Assembly (NCBI GenBank): GCA_963757605.1
Contig: CAVWSF010000005.1
Coordinates: 1,550,001-1,614,000, forward strand
Length of the DNA: 64,000 nt
Direction: 5' to 3'
DNA from: JAICJC01 sp963757605
GTDB taxonomy: Bacteria; Actinomycetota; Thermoleophilia; Gaiellales; JAICJC01
The notes under the pieces were generated by a model. That model was not told where the DNA came from and ran no database searches. It worked only from the letters and a program-made list of their open reading frames with translations. The translations under genes were made by a program, and so were the position numbers. Positions 17,975 to 28,201 of the stretch are shown here, one piece after another (position 1 is the first letter of the stretch; each line of letters opens with the position of its first letter).

Positions 17975-19618
17975 CTATTCGACTGGGATCTCGGCGTTGA
18001 TACGGGCCACGTCGATGCCCTCGCGCTTGCGGGCCCAGCGGGCCGCCGCGTAGACGACCAGGGCGAGGATGTAGAGCGCCGCGATGTAGATCAGCGATTT
18101 GTGGTTGTTGACGTAGTAGACGTCGTCCTGGAACCACTTCAGGAAGATGAACGCCAGGAACGCCAGGAACACCACGCCGGTGGCGGTGATCAGCGGAACG
18201 CCTGCGATGTCGTACTTGGCGATCGGCGAAGCCCGGTAGAGCTCGGGCTTCGTGAACGGCAGGATGATGGCGGCAAACGTGGTCGCGAAGAACGTCGCCG
18301 CGATCACGAGCGTCGCGTCGAGCGTGTAGCCGTAGAACGTGGTGCTGTAGGCGTACAGCGCGCTCACGATGATGCCCGGGACGAACATGAGCACGAGCGC
18401 GCCGAGCGGGACGTGCGTGCGGTCATCGACCTTGGCCGCCCACTCGGGCAGCATCCGGTCGAAGGCGGCGGCGAACACCATCCGCGTCGACGACAGGAAC
18501 AGCGTCCCCGCCCAGCCCAGGAACCACAGTCCGAGCAGCCAGATGATGATCAGCTGGACGAGCTCGTTGGAGTAGAAGAACGCCGCCAGCGTCCCCGGGT
18601 AGGGGAACATGTAGAACGGCTCCTTGACCACCGTCAGCCAGTACTCCCCGCTCAGGATGCCATAGAAGTCGAGCCCGACCGAGTGGGCCATGGCGCCCAG
18701 GGTGATGACCGTGATCACCGTCATGAAGACAAGCGCCCCGCCCATCGCGTAGATGTTCTTGCGGAAGTCGCTCGCCCCGCGGACCTCGCCGTAGAGCGTC
18801 GCGCCCCAGTTCGGCCACAGGTTGTAGAAGACGATGAACGGCAGGAGCAGGAACGTCTCCTTGACTGGGAACGACCCCACGCCCGGCGTCGAGAACCCGT
18901 TGCCCGCAGCGACGGTCTGCTGGTAGGCGTCGCCCTTCACGCCGTAGAGGTTGTGGGCCGAGTTGTTGTAGGCGGTGATGAAGTCCTGGTGCGAGTGGGT
19001 CAGGAAGATCAGGATTATCAGCACCAGCCCGACCATGCCGCCATAGAAGCAGTACTTCTGGATCTTGGCGTACGTCCGCATGCCCAGGGCGATGATCACG
19101 CTCGCGAGTATCGCCGTCAGGACCGACGTGAAGAAGATCCCGTTGCCGTTGGTCGCCGAGTACGGCCACCAGTCGGCGTGGAACGCGCTCGTCCCCGTGT
19201 AGCCGAGGATCGTGAGCGTCGGCTGGATGACCTCGACGGCCAGGATGTTGGCGTAGATCGGGACCCAGTGCGACAGGATGAACCACCAGCCCGTCGCCGC
19301 CATCACGAACCCGATCCCGCCGCCGAGGATCCGGGTCTGCCACACGTAGTCCCCGCCCGCGCGCGGCATGACGGCCACGAGCGACGCGTAGACGAGCACC
19401 TCGAACACGATGAAGAGGGCGGACAGGACTACAGCGGCGATAAGGGCGCTCTCGGGGAGCACCGCGATGCCCGTGAACGCGTACCCGAACCCAAGCGTGA
19501 TCAGGTTGATGGAAAGGGTGGCGTAGATGAATGCGTCGAAGACCGACCACCCTTTCACCAGGCCCGTGGCCTTGCGCACGAACATCGTGCGCTCCACTGG
19601 CATGTCTGCACTTGCCAA
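17975..19618 (-). CDS. APC-family amino acid permease
   Basis: 547-residue integral membrane permease with about 12 to 14 TM helices. Near the N-terminus a GWSVFDAFIYATLSINLITLGFG helix replaces the usual first APC helix, followed by VMPRAGGDYVWQTRILGG, the family motif after TM2. Large extracytoplasmic loops (residues 120-150 and 205-250) are longer than usual. The substrate is unknown; amino acids or related amines are likely. It lies 13 bases after the metallophosphoesterase on the same strand. The truncated permease next to it is a different subfamily, not a duplicate. Confidence 0.82.
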   Translation of the reverse strand: MASADMPVERTMFVRKATGLVKGWSVFDAFIYATLSINLITLGFGYAFTGIAVLPESALIAAVVLSALFIVFEVLVYASLVAVMPRAGGDYVWQTRILGGGIGFVMAATGWWFILSHWVPIYANILAVEVIQPTLTILGYTGTSAFHADWWPYSATNGNGIFFTSVLTAILASVIIALGMRTYAKIQKYCFYGGMVGLVLIILIFLTHSHQDFITAYNNSAHNLYGVKGDAYQQTVAAGNGFSTPGVGSFPVKETFLLLPFIVFYNLWPNWGATLYGEVRGASDFRKNIYAMGGALVFMTVITVITLGAMAHSVGLDFYGILSGEYWLTVVKEPFYMFPYPGTLAAFFYSNELVQLIIIWLLGLWFLGWAGTLFLSSTRMVFAAAFDRMLPEWAAKVDDRTHVPLGALVLMFVPGIIVSALYAYSTTFYGYTLDATLVIAATFFATTFAAIILPFTKPELYRASPIAKYDIAGVPLITATGVVFLAFLAFIFLKWFQDDVYYVNNHKSLIYIAALYILALVVYAAARWARKREGIDVARINAEIPVE

Positions 19619-19631
19619 AGCCCCTCCCTTC

Positions 19632-20570
19632 CTAGCCGGATGTCAGCACGAACTTCTTGACCTTCTTGCCGTCGAGCTCGATCAGCGCGCCCAGGAGCTC
19701 TCCCTGCTCGTACGCGCTCCCAGGGTTGATGCACAGGGTGTCGCCGATGCGGGTGTGGCCGCGTGCCTCGTGGATGTGACCGTGCAACGCGAGCGCGGGC
19801 TTGGTCTCCTTGATCGCCTCACGCACCGCCCTCGAGCCCACGGGCTCGGGGGCATGGCCGCCGTGCTTGGGGGTCATGTCCTCGTTGAGCCCGGGCGCGT
19901 CGTCGAGGCCCGATGCGTACGGCGGGCAGTGGAGGTTCAGGATCACCCGCTCTGGCGGGTTCGTGAGCCGGCTCGTGACGGTTCGGATCCGCTCGAGCAG
20001 CACGTCCTCGGGCTCCTCGCGGTAGGTGTGCCACGGCGTGGGGTTCGACCAGCCGGTCGACGCCATCTGGTAGTCGCCGACCTCGACGACCCTCCCCTCG
20101 GCAAGCTCGACCCGGGTCGCGGCCGCCAGGATGTCGTCGACCTCGAACTGGTCGTCGTTCCCGGGGCAGACGAAGACGCGCTGCTTCTGGCCGGCGAGCT
20201 TCTCCTCGGCCATCGACATCCACCGCTCGACCGTCCCGAGCATCTCCTTGTGGAAGAGGTCGTCGAGCCGCTCGGAGTCGGACTCGAGCTCGGCGAGCTC
20301 GTCAGGTGTCGTGCGGAACGGGTAGTAGCCGCGCCGGATCACGTCCTGCTCGAACGCCACGACGGCGTCCTCGCCGGCGAGGTCGCGGCGCTGCTCCTGG
20401 AGCGTCCCGTGCCAGCGCTCCCCGCCGTCGTGGATCACCGGCACGAGCGCCTTGCCCGTCATGTCGCCGCCGAGGATCATCACGTCGGCCTCGTAGTGCG
20501 TGCCGGAGTTCAGGAACTTGCGCCAGCACGTCTCGGACCCGTGGATGTCCGTCGCAAAGAAGACCCTCAC
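19632..20570 (-). CDS. Calcineurin-like metallophosphoesterase
   Basis: 312-residue two-metal phosphoesterase. All core motifs are visible: DIHGSE near residue 8, GGDMTG, a GNDD block (CPGNDDQF), LHCPP and GHIHEARG near the C-terminus, followed by NPGSAYEQG. An insert of about 100 helical residues lies between the second and third motifs. The physiological phosphoester is unknown. It is upstream of the APC permease and downstream of the LacI remnant on the same strand. Confidence 0.85.
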   Translation of the reverse strand: MRVFFATDIHGSETCWRKFLNSGTHYEADVMILGGDMTGKALVPVIHDGGERWHGTLQEQRRDLAGEDAVVAFEQDVIRRGYYPFRTTPDELAELESDSERLDDLFHKEMLGTVERWMSMAEEKLAGQKQRVFVCPGNDDQFEVDDILAAATRVELAEGRVVEVGDYQMASTGWSNPTPWHTYREEPEDVLLERIRTVTSRLTNPPERVILNLHCPPYASGLDDAPGLNEDMTPKHGGHAPEPVGSRAVREAIKETKPALALHGHIHEARGHTRIGDTLCINPGSAYEQGELLGALIELDGKKVKKFVLTSG

Positions 20571-20605
20571 GCTGCCGGGGATTCTCCGTCACGGGCAGGA
20601 CGGAA

Positions 20606-20791
20606 TCAAGCAGACGTGCGTGAGACGAGCCGCGTCGGGAAGACGAGGTGCTCGTCCTCGGAGACAGTTCCCTCGATGCACCGCAGCAGCAGGCCCGTCA
20701 TGGCGCGCGTCATCGCGGCCAGCGGCTGGCGCACGGTCGTGAGGGGCGGCTCGGCGGATCGCGCCTCGGGCATGTCGTCGAAGCCGACCAC

Positions 20792-20797
<6 letters not shown>
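20606..20797 (-). pseudogene. LacI-family regulator, C-terminal fragment
   Basis: About 63 residues from the C-terminus of a LacI-type sugar regulator: AVVGFDDMPEAR (the usual effector-domain strand), then LTTVRQPLAAMTRAM and the ending FPTRLVSRTSA. The DNA-binding domain and most of the effector domain are gone. Homology ends at GGCCGC (20792-20797), where the opposite-strand GH1 gene begins. The regulator of a sugar locus has lost its 5' part. Confidence 0.75.
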
Positions 20798-22117
<1,320 letters not shown>

Positions 22118-22121
22118 GCCG

Positions 22122-22943
22122 CTACACCCCGGCCGGGGCGGCGGGGCCCGACGCGTAGGGAACCGACGTCCCGTCGACGACCGCCGCGCCGCCGTCGACC
22201 GGGATGGTCGCACCGTTCACGTAGCTCGCCTCGGGCCCGGCCAGGAACACGATGACCGCGGCGATCTCCTCGGCCTCGGCCGGCCGGCGCAGCGGTGTGG
22301 TCGAGCTGGTCAGGCGGTAGGCGCCGTCGCGGTCGGTTCCGAACCGCGCGGCGACCTCGTCCATGTCCTCGTCGGCCATGGGGGTCCTCACCCACCCCGG
22401 ACACACGCAGTTCGCCCTGACGCCGCGCGGCCCATAGTCGTTTGCGATGCTCGCCGTCAACATCGCGAGCCCCGCCTTCGAGGCGCAGTACGAGGCCCAG
22501 CCCGGCCCGGCGACCTGAGCGTTCGTCGAGGCGACGGTCACGACGGCGCCGCCGCGCGCCTCGAGGTGCGGGAGCGCCGCGCGGGCGACGAGGAACGCGC
22601 CCGTCAGGTTGATGCGCAGCACCTCGCCCCACCGCTCCGGCGTGTCGTCTCCGACGGGAGCCGAGCCGCCGACGCCGTGCGCGAGGACGAGCACGTCGAG
22701 GCCGCCCAGCGCCGCGACGGCCTCCGCCACGGCGCGCTCGGCCGGGGCCGGCTCGCCCACGTCGGCGGGCAGCGCCACGGCTTGCCCGCCGGCGGCCTCG
22801 ATGTCGCGGGCGGTCGCTTCAAGCGGCTGGGGGCGGCGGCCGACGAGCGCGACCGCGCAGCCTTCGGCGGCCAGGCGGCGGGCGGTCGCCGCGCCGATCC
22901 CGGTGCCGGCGCCGGTGACGAGGGCTGTGCGCGCGCCGGTCAC
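22122..22943 (-). CDS. SDR-family oxidoreductase
   Basis: 273-residue classical short-chain dehydrogenase. Cofactor motif TGAGTGIG at residues 10-17, LAHGVGG after beta-4, catalytic Ser/Tyr/Lys as VAST and YCASK, and PGWVRTPM after. The C-terminus ends IPVDGGAAVVDG like 3-oxoacyl reductase or sugar dehydrogenase relatives. It converges on the GH1 remnant (4-base gap) and diverges from tryptophan dioxygenase. The substrate is unknown. Confidence 0.85.
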   Translation of the reverse strand: MTGARTALVTGAGTGIGAATARRLAAEGCAVALVGRRPQPLEATARDIEAAGGQAVALPADVGEPAPAERAVAEAVAALGGLDVLVLAHGVGGSAPVGDDTPERWGEVLRINLTGAFLVARAALPHLEARGGAVVTVASTNAQVAGPGWASYCASKAGLAMLTASIANDYGPRGVRANCVCPGWVRTPMADEDMDEVAARFGTDRDGAYRLTSSTTPLRRPAEAEEIAAVIVFLAGPEASYVNGATIPVDGGAAVVDGTSVPYASGPAAPAGV

Positions 22944-22977
22944 GCGCGGGAGTTAACCACTATCGTGGCGGAGGTTC

Positions 22978-23718
22978 GTGGAGCACCCGGCGCTCACCTA
23001 CACGTCGTACTTACACCTGGACGAGCTCCTCGCGGCCCAGGAGCCGCTGTCGGAGGGGCCCGAGCACGACGAGCTGCTCTTCATCGTCATCCACCAGGTG
23101 TACGAGCTCTGGTTCAAGGTGCTCCTGCACGAGGCCGGGCACCTCCAGCGAGCGCTCGAGGCGGGGGACACCGCGACGGCCCTGGGGACGATGAAGCGGA
23201 TCCTCACGATCCTGAAGACGGTCGTCGCGCAAGTCGACGTGCTCGAGACCATGACGCCGCTCGCGTTCGGGAGCTTCCGCGGCCGGCTCGAGCGGGCGAG
23301 CGGCTTCCAGTCGGCCCAGTTCCGCGAGCTGGAGGCCGTCCTCGGCCGCCGCGACCGGGGCGTGCTCGCCGACCACCCGCCCGGTCCGGCGCGCGACCGC
23401 ATCGCCGCGGCGATGGAGCGGCCCAGCATGTACCAGTCGTTCCTAGCGTACGCCGGCCTCGCCGGCGAGCAGGGGCCGGCCGTGCAGGACGGCCTCGTCG
23501 AGGTCTACCGCACCGACCCGGCCCGGGCGCAGGTGTGCGAGCGCATGGTCGACATCGACGAGGGCATCCAGGAGTGGCGCTACCGGCACGTCAAGATGGT
23601 CGAGCGTACGATCGGCGAGCAGCCCGGCACCGGCGGATCGGCCGGCGTCGCCTACCTGCGCTCGACGCTTTTTCAGCCCGCGTTCCCCGACCTCTGGGCC
23701 ATCCGGGCGAGGCTGTAG
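22978..23718 (+). CDS. kynA: Tryptophan 2,3-dioxygenase
   Basis: 246-residue haem enzyme that opens the indole ring of L-tryptophan to N-formylkynurenine, the first step of the kynurenine path. Family segments: LTYTSYLHLDELL, DELLFIVIHQVYELWFK, LETMTPLAFGSFR, GFQSAQFRELE, and the haem-ligand region WRYRHVKMVERTIG with GTGGSAGVAYL after it. It starts with GTG and ends 6 bases before a convergent gene. No other kynurenine genes are adjacent. Confidence 0.93.
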   Translation: MEHPALTYTSYLHLDELLAAQEPLSEGPEHDELLFIVIHQVYELWFKVLLHEAGHLQRALEAGDTATALGTMKRILTILKTVVAQVDVLETMTPLAFGSFRGRLERASGFQSAQFRELEAVLGRRDRGVLADHPPGPARDRIAAAMERPSMYQSFLAYAGLAGEQGPAVQDGLVEVYRTDPARAQVCERMVDIDEGIQEWRYRHVKMVERTIGEQPGTGGSAGVAYLRSTLFQPAFPDLWAIRARL

Positions 23719-23724
23719 GCCGAC

Positions 23725-24660
23725 CTACGGCGCGAAGGCGAGCCGCACGATCGGCGCCGGTGCGACGCCGTCCGGCACAGTCCACAGGCCGTCGGGCGCC
23801 CAGCCGATGGCCTCCGATGCGATGAGCGTCGCCTTGCAGGGCGCGGCCGGGTGGGCGTTGAACGTCGCCTCGACCGTGGGGTCGCTGCGCGGCCAGATGT
23901 ACGCGATCGCGCCCGCCTTGAGGGCGATGTCGCCGGAGGGCGAGATGTCGGCGGACACGTAGGACTTCGCCGTCGTGGTCAGAGCCACCTTGCGCGCGAT
24001 GTTGATCACGCCGTTCTGGAGCGGCTGGTCGAAGCGGAACACCCAGTTCTGCGCCGTGCCGCCGATGGTCTGCTTCTTCTTCTCGACGACGTAGACGTCG
24101 TGCGTGCTCGGATCGACCATGAGCGACTCGGAGTTCCGGGGCGCGATAAGCGTGCCGTTCGCGTCGGCGTAGCGATAGACGAACGTGTCGAACTGCGTGA
24201 TCGCGCCCGTCACCTTCGGGCCCGAGGCGGAGACCGTCGGCTCGGGGAACCGGTACAGGCGCACCCGGCTCTTGCCCGTCGTGTTGCTGCCATCCCGGGT
24301 GCCCTTGTTGTCGCCGATGTCGCCGACGTAGAGGGAGTCGGTACCGGCGCGCCGGTCGATCGCGAGGTCCTCCCAGTCGATGTCCTTCGTGCCCTGGATC
24401 GTGAACTCGCCGACGATCTGGCCCGTGCCGGTCACCGCGTACACCTTGTTGGGGTTCGACGAATCCTCCTCCGTCCAGAACACGCCCGGGTTCTCGGTGC
24501 TCGCGACGAAGTCGGAGAGCTCGTTCAGGCTGGTGTCCGGCACGTGGCCCATCACCTGGGTCGAGCTCGCGAACGTGGGGCAGGCCGCAAGCGCGGCGCC
24601 CGGCTGAAGCCCGGCCAGCACCACGGCCACGATGGCCATCCCGAACGTGCGCCTCCCCAT
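23725..24660 (-). CDS. Secreted beta-propeller-like protein
   Basis: 311-residue exported protein with a signal peptide (MGRRTFGMAIVAVVLAG, cleavage after ALA near 26). The mature chain has repeated beta-propeller-style strands such as FWTEEDSSNPNKVYAV, DIDWEDLAIDRR, LYVGDIGDNKG and SESLMVDPSTHDVYVVEKK, resembling phytase-like or esterase-like propeller proteins. The DWEDLA plus DIGDN pair is typical of an uncharacterised secreted group. No catalytic site is assigned. Confidence 0.65.
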   Translation of the reverse strand: MGRRTFGMAIVAVVLAGLQPGAALAACPTFASSTQVMGHVPDTSLNELSDFVASTENPGVFWTEEDSSNPNKVYAVTGTGQIVGEFTIQGTKDIDWEDLAIDRRAGTDSLYVGDIGDNKGTRDGSNTTGKSRVRLYRFPEPTVSASGPKVTGAITQFDTFVYRYADANGTLIAPRNSESLMVDPSTHDVYVVEKKKQTIGGTAQNWVFRFDQPLQNGVINIARKVALTTTAKSYVSADISPSGDIALKAGAIAYIWPRSDPTVEATFNAHPAAPCKATLIASEAIGWAPDGLWTVPDGVAPAPIVRLAFAP

Positions 24661-24705
24661 CTCGGCACCGAGGGTACCACCTCGCCCCCAGCAAAGCTAG
24701 ACCGA

Positions 24706-26607
24706 TTACGGGGCGTTCACATAGAGGCCCCGGCCGCCCCAGACCTGGCCGTCACCCGTTGCCGCGCCGCTGATCGCGGTCTCGGTGCCGGGGATGGGCG
24801 CTCCCGCTGCGAAGTCCATACCGTAGAACGTCCCGCCGCGGAGGTAGTAGAGCCGCCCGGAGGCCATGGTGAGGCCCCGCGCCGTGGTCCAGTCCAGGCC
24901 GTCCGTGCTGCCGGACGCGACGAACCGCTGGGCGCCCACGGTCCGGCTCTGCGGCTCGAACCAGCGCCAGAACAGGTGCCGGTTGCCGCTCACCGTGTAG
25001 TAGAGGCGGCCGTCCACGTAGAACATGCCGGTGAGCGTCGAGACCGGGAACTGGGACGCCGTCAGCTTGTGCAGGTCGATGTCCTTGGGCGTGCCCGCCG
25101 TGACCCCGTCGAAGGTGCGGAAGTCGAGGTGGCCGTCGCTCCAGGCGGCGTACACCCGGCCCGACAGCATGAACGCGCCCCTGATCTTCGCCGAGGCGAG
25201 GCCGGTTCCCGTCACGGCGGTGGGCGCCCCGGCGGCGGTGCCGTCGAAGGTCCGCTTGACCGGGGTCAGGCCGCCGCCGACGGTGTAGAGGTCGCCGGGC
25301 AGCGTCCCCGGGCTCGCCGCCGGCACGGACTTGCCGCCTGCCAGCGGCAGGAGCGCGAGGCGCGGATGGTAGGCGAAGTCGACGTACTCGGTGTCGCTTC
25401 CGACCCAGAGGCCGTCGGCGGTCCCGAGGAATGCCCACACGCCCGATCCGCGCGGGTAGCGGCCGGGGTTCCAGGTGTACGGCAGGCCGTTCACCGGGTC
25501 GAGCGCGGCGATGCCCATCCGGCTCACCGCCCCCGCGCCGGCGGCGTCGCCCCGGAACGGGTTGTTCAGGTAGCGCTGGTGGCCGCCGACGTAGATCGCC
25601 GCGCCGGTCGCAGCGACCTGCGTCAGGCTGTCGCCCCCCGTGTAGTCCACCCAGGTCGGCTGCTGGCCGGGCCCGGTCGCGCCGGCCTCCCAGCGCTGCA
25701 CCGAGTCGCAAAGGACATGGGCGTTCGCGCCGCCCTCCCAGGCGCCGGTGTTCGCAACCACGAAGTACGAGCCGTCGGGGGCGAAGCTGACGTCGCGGAT
25801 GTAGGTGTCGAACCGGGTGGCGCACGCCGGCGTGAACGCGTCGGTCTGCCACGACGACACCGACGCCGGCGTCGTGGACAGGTCGATCACAGCGATCTGC
25901 TGCCGGTCGAGGCCGTCGACCTTCGTGAACGTCCCCGTCGCGACGAGCTTCGTCCCGTCCGGGCTGATGTCGAAGTGGGCGACGCGCAGCTTGCCGGCGC
26001 GCTGGTCGGTGAAATCGAGCGCCACGTTCGGGTCGACGGCGCCGGTCGTCGCGTCGAGCGCGGCGAACCGGCCACGGGCCACGCCGTGCGCCGACGTGAT
26101 CGCCCCGCCGATGTAGAGCGTGTTCCCACGGACGTCGGAGTCCTCCACCCAGCTCCCCATCAGCGCCGCCTGGAAGCCGGGGACGATCGAGCCGTCCGCC
26201 AGGCTCAGCTTGACGAGGCGCTTCTCGGGCTGGCCGTTCACCGTGTCGAAGGTGCCGCCGGCGAAGACCGAGGCACCGTCTGGGCCGGCGGAGAGCGTGC
26301 TCACGAGCCCGTTGGCCACGCTCGGGGCGAACGCCGGGTCGACGAGCCCGGTGCTCGGGTCGAACGAGAAGATGTCGGTGCGCTGGAGCACGTGGCCGTT
26401 GGCCTGCAGCACGCGCGTGAAGTTCCCGCCGACCACGATCCTGCCCCCGACCTGGGCGACGGCGTTCACGATGCCGTCGAGCACCGCCGGCGTGCCCTCG
26501 GCGGGCACGTTCGACACGATGCCCGTCTGGGAGGTGTTGAGCGCAGCCGCCGGCGAGGCGCCGACGAGCAGCACCCCCGCAACGATCGCGAACAGTCGGC
26601 GGAACAT
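24706..26607 (-). CDS. Large secreted beta-propeller/delta-60-like protein
   Basis: 633-residue exported protein. The ATG at 26607 has AGGAG upstream and gives a signal peptide (MFRRLFAIVAGVLLVGASPAAALN); longer frames upstream would hide it. The chain repeats GG-NF/TF-hydrophobic-D patterns (VVGGNFTRV, FAGGTFDTVNGQ, YIGGAI, ATGTFTKVDG) as in delta-60 repeat propellers, then a second propeller-like half. It lies 45 bases upstream of the other secreted propeller gene on the same strand. Likely a cell-surface or secreted binding protein; no enzyme motif. Confidence 0.65.
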   Translation of the reverse strand: MFRRLFAIVAGVLLVGASPAAALNTSQTGIVSNVPAEGTPAVLDGIVNAVAQVGGRIVVGGNFTRVLQANGHVLQRTDIFSFDPSTGLVDPAFAPSVANGLVSTLSAGPDGASVFAGGTFDTVNGQPEKRLVKLSLADGSIVPGFQAALMGSWVEDSDVRGNTLYIGGAITSAHGVARGRFAALDATTGAVDPNVALDFTDQRAGKLRVAHFDISPDGTKLVATGTFTKVDGLDRQQIAVIDLSTTPASVSSWQTDAFTPACATRFDTYIRDVSFAPDGSYFVVANTGAWEGGANAHVLCDSVQRWEAGATGPGQQPTWVDYTGGDSLTQVAATGAAIYVGGHQRYLNNPFRGDAAGAGAVSRMGIAALDPVNGLPYTWNPGRYPRGSGVWAFLGTADGLWVGSDTEYVDFAYHPRLALLPLAGGKSVPAASPGTLPGDLYTVGGGLTPVKRTFDGTAAGAPTAVTGTGLASAKIRGAFMLSGRVYAAWSDGHLDFRTFDGVTAGTPKDIDLHKLTASQFPVSTLTGMFYVDGRLYYTVSGNRHLFWRWFEPQSRTVGAQRFVASGSTDGLDWTTARGLTMASGRLYYLRGGTFYGMDFAAGAPIPGTETAISGAATGDGQVWGGRGLYVNAP

Positions 26608-26750
26608 GATGAATCTCCTGAGAGCGGCGTCCAGCACTCGCTCATTCGAGCGTACTTGTGGTTCGCTCAGGACGCTAGTGGAACGGGTTGCGCACGGGTA
26701 GCGTCTGCGCAATGATCGCGCCCCAGGTCATCGCGAGGAGAGGAGCGGGA

Positions 26751-28196
26751 ATGGCCACACAGGACGCGACCCAGCTTCGGTCGAACTCGATCGGGCTCAC
26801 CGACGTCATCTTCCAGTCCGTCACCTATATGGCGCCCGGCGCGGCGACCGCGTTCTCGATCGGCATCGGCGTCGGTCTTGCCGGCACGGCCCTCCCGCTC
26901 TCGGCGCTCGTCGCGCTCATCGCATGCACGTTCTGCGCGGTGTCGATCGGCCAGCTCGGAAAGTTCATCCCAACCGCGGGCGGCCTCTACACGTTCGCCG
27001 CACGCGGCCTCTCGCCAATCGTCGGCTTCTTCGTGGGCTGGCTCTATGTCGGCTTCTCGATGTTCCTGCCGCCGTTCCTCTTCATCCTGAACGGCTGGTT
27101 CATCGACACGACGATGAAGACCCAGGGCTGGTGGACCGGCTCGCCCGGCTGGTGGTTCTGGGGCGGGCTCACGGCGTTGATCGTCTTCTGCCTGACCTAC
27201 TTCGACATCCGCCTCTCGGCCAAGGCCGGGATCATCCTCGGGCTCATCGAGATCATCGCGTTCATGGCGCTCTCGCTCACCATCGTCGGCGAGGGCCCCA
27301 ACTCGAGCGCACCGTTCCATGCGAGCAACGCGGCCGGCGGGAACCGGGGCATCTTCCAGGCGTCGGTGTTCGTGATCACGGCGTTCATCGGGTTCGAGGC
27401 GGCCACGGCGCTCGGCGAGGAGTCGCGCAACCCCCGCCGCAACGTCCCGCGTGGGGTCGTCTACTCGTGTATCGCGATCGGACTCTTCTACCTGTTCAAC
27501 ACGTACGCGTGGAACGTGGGCGCCGACATGAACATCGTGGCGTACCACGAGAAGACCGGCGGCAACGACTGGGTCGAGCTCGCCAAGCAGTACTGGAACG
27601 ACGGCTGGGTGCTGATCTTCTTCGCGCTCATCAACTCTGTTATCGGATCGGCGGCAGCGGCCACCAACAACTGCAGCCGCGTGCTCTTCTCGATGGGAAG
27701 GACGGGGTCGCTCCCGGCCGTCATGGGCCGTGTCCACCGCACGCACCGGACGCCGCACATCGCGGTCATCTTCACCGTCGGCACGTCGAGCATCGTCTCG
27801 ATCCTGGCCTCGTGGAAGTTCGGTGCGGGCGTTGCGTTCGGGGTCGTCGGCACGGCGTTCACCGTGCTCGCGATCATCGTCTACATGATCTCGTGCGCCG
27901 CCTGCATCGGGTTCTTCCAGGGCGAGGCGCGCGAGCACAGAAACCTCCTGCTGCACGTCGTCGTTCCGATACTCGGGATCGCCGTCTTCGCCGTGCCGCT
28001 CTACGCGCAGTACTTCAGCCTCGACAAGCTCTTCGACTACGTGCTCGTGTACCCGTTCAACTGGGGCGGGATCGGCGCACTCCTCTGGGTCGTGATCGGA
28101 TTCGGCGTAACGGCGTTCATGGCGATGAGGAAGCGGGACGTGCTCGACGCCGCGACCAAGGGGTTCGGAGGTGAGGCCGCCGAGGGCGTGCTGTAG
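26751..28196 (+). CDS. APC-family amino acid permease
   Basis: 481-residue permease with 12 predicted TM helices. Family marks: IGLTDVIFQSVTYMAPGAA in TM1, the IPTAGGLYTFAARGLS loop, GFEAATALGEESRNPRRNVPRG in TM6-7. The ATG at 26751 has GAGGAGAGGAG just before it; upstream in-frame starts are not supported. It overlaps nothing but is only 5 bases from the YhfX-like PLP enzyme, so uptake and processing of the same amino compound are likely coupled. Confidence 0.88.
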   Translation: MATQDATQLRSNSIGLTDVIFQSVTYMAPGAATAFSIGIGVGLAGTALPLSALVALIACTFCAVSIGQLGKFIPTAGGLYTFAARGLSPIVGFFVGWLYVGFSMFLPPFLFILNGWFIDTTMKTQGWWTGSPGWWFWGGLTALIVFCLTYFDIRLSAKAGIILGLIEIIAFMALSLTIVGEGPNSSAPFHASNAAGGNRGIFQASVFVITAFIGFEAATALGEESRNPRRNVPRGVVYSCIAIGLFYLFNTYAWNVGADMNIVAYHEKTGGNDWVELAKQYWNDGWVLIFFALINSVIGSAAAATNNCSRVLFSMGRTGSLPAVMGRVHRTHRTPHIAVIFTVGTSSIVSILASWKFGAGVAFGVVGTAFTVLAIIVYMISCAACIGFFQGEAREHRNLLLHVVVPILGIAVFAVPLYAQYFSLDKLFDYVLVYPFNWGGIGALLWVVIGFGVTAFMAMRKRDVLDAATKGFGGEAAEGVL

Positions 28197-28201
28197 GACG
28201 C

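Noticed and set aside
17918..19660. 580-codon rightward frame
   Set aside because: Opposite of the intact APC permease; low-complexity Arg/Asp/Glu composition.
23851..26715. 954-codon rightward frame
   Set aside because: Opposite of two secreted proteins that have signal peptides and ribosome sites; no recognisable domain.
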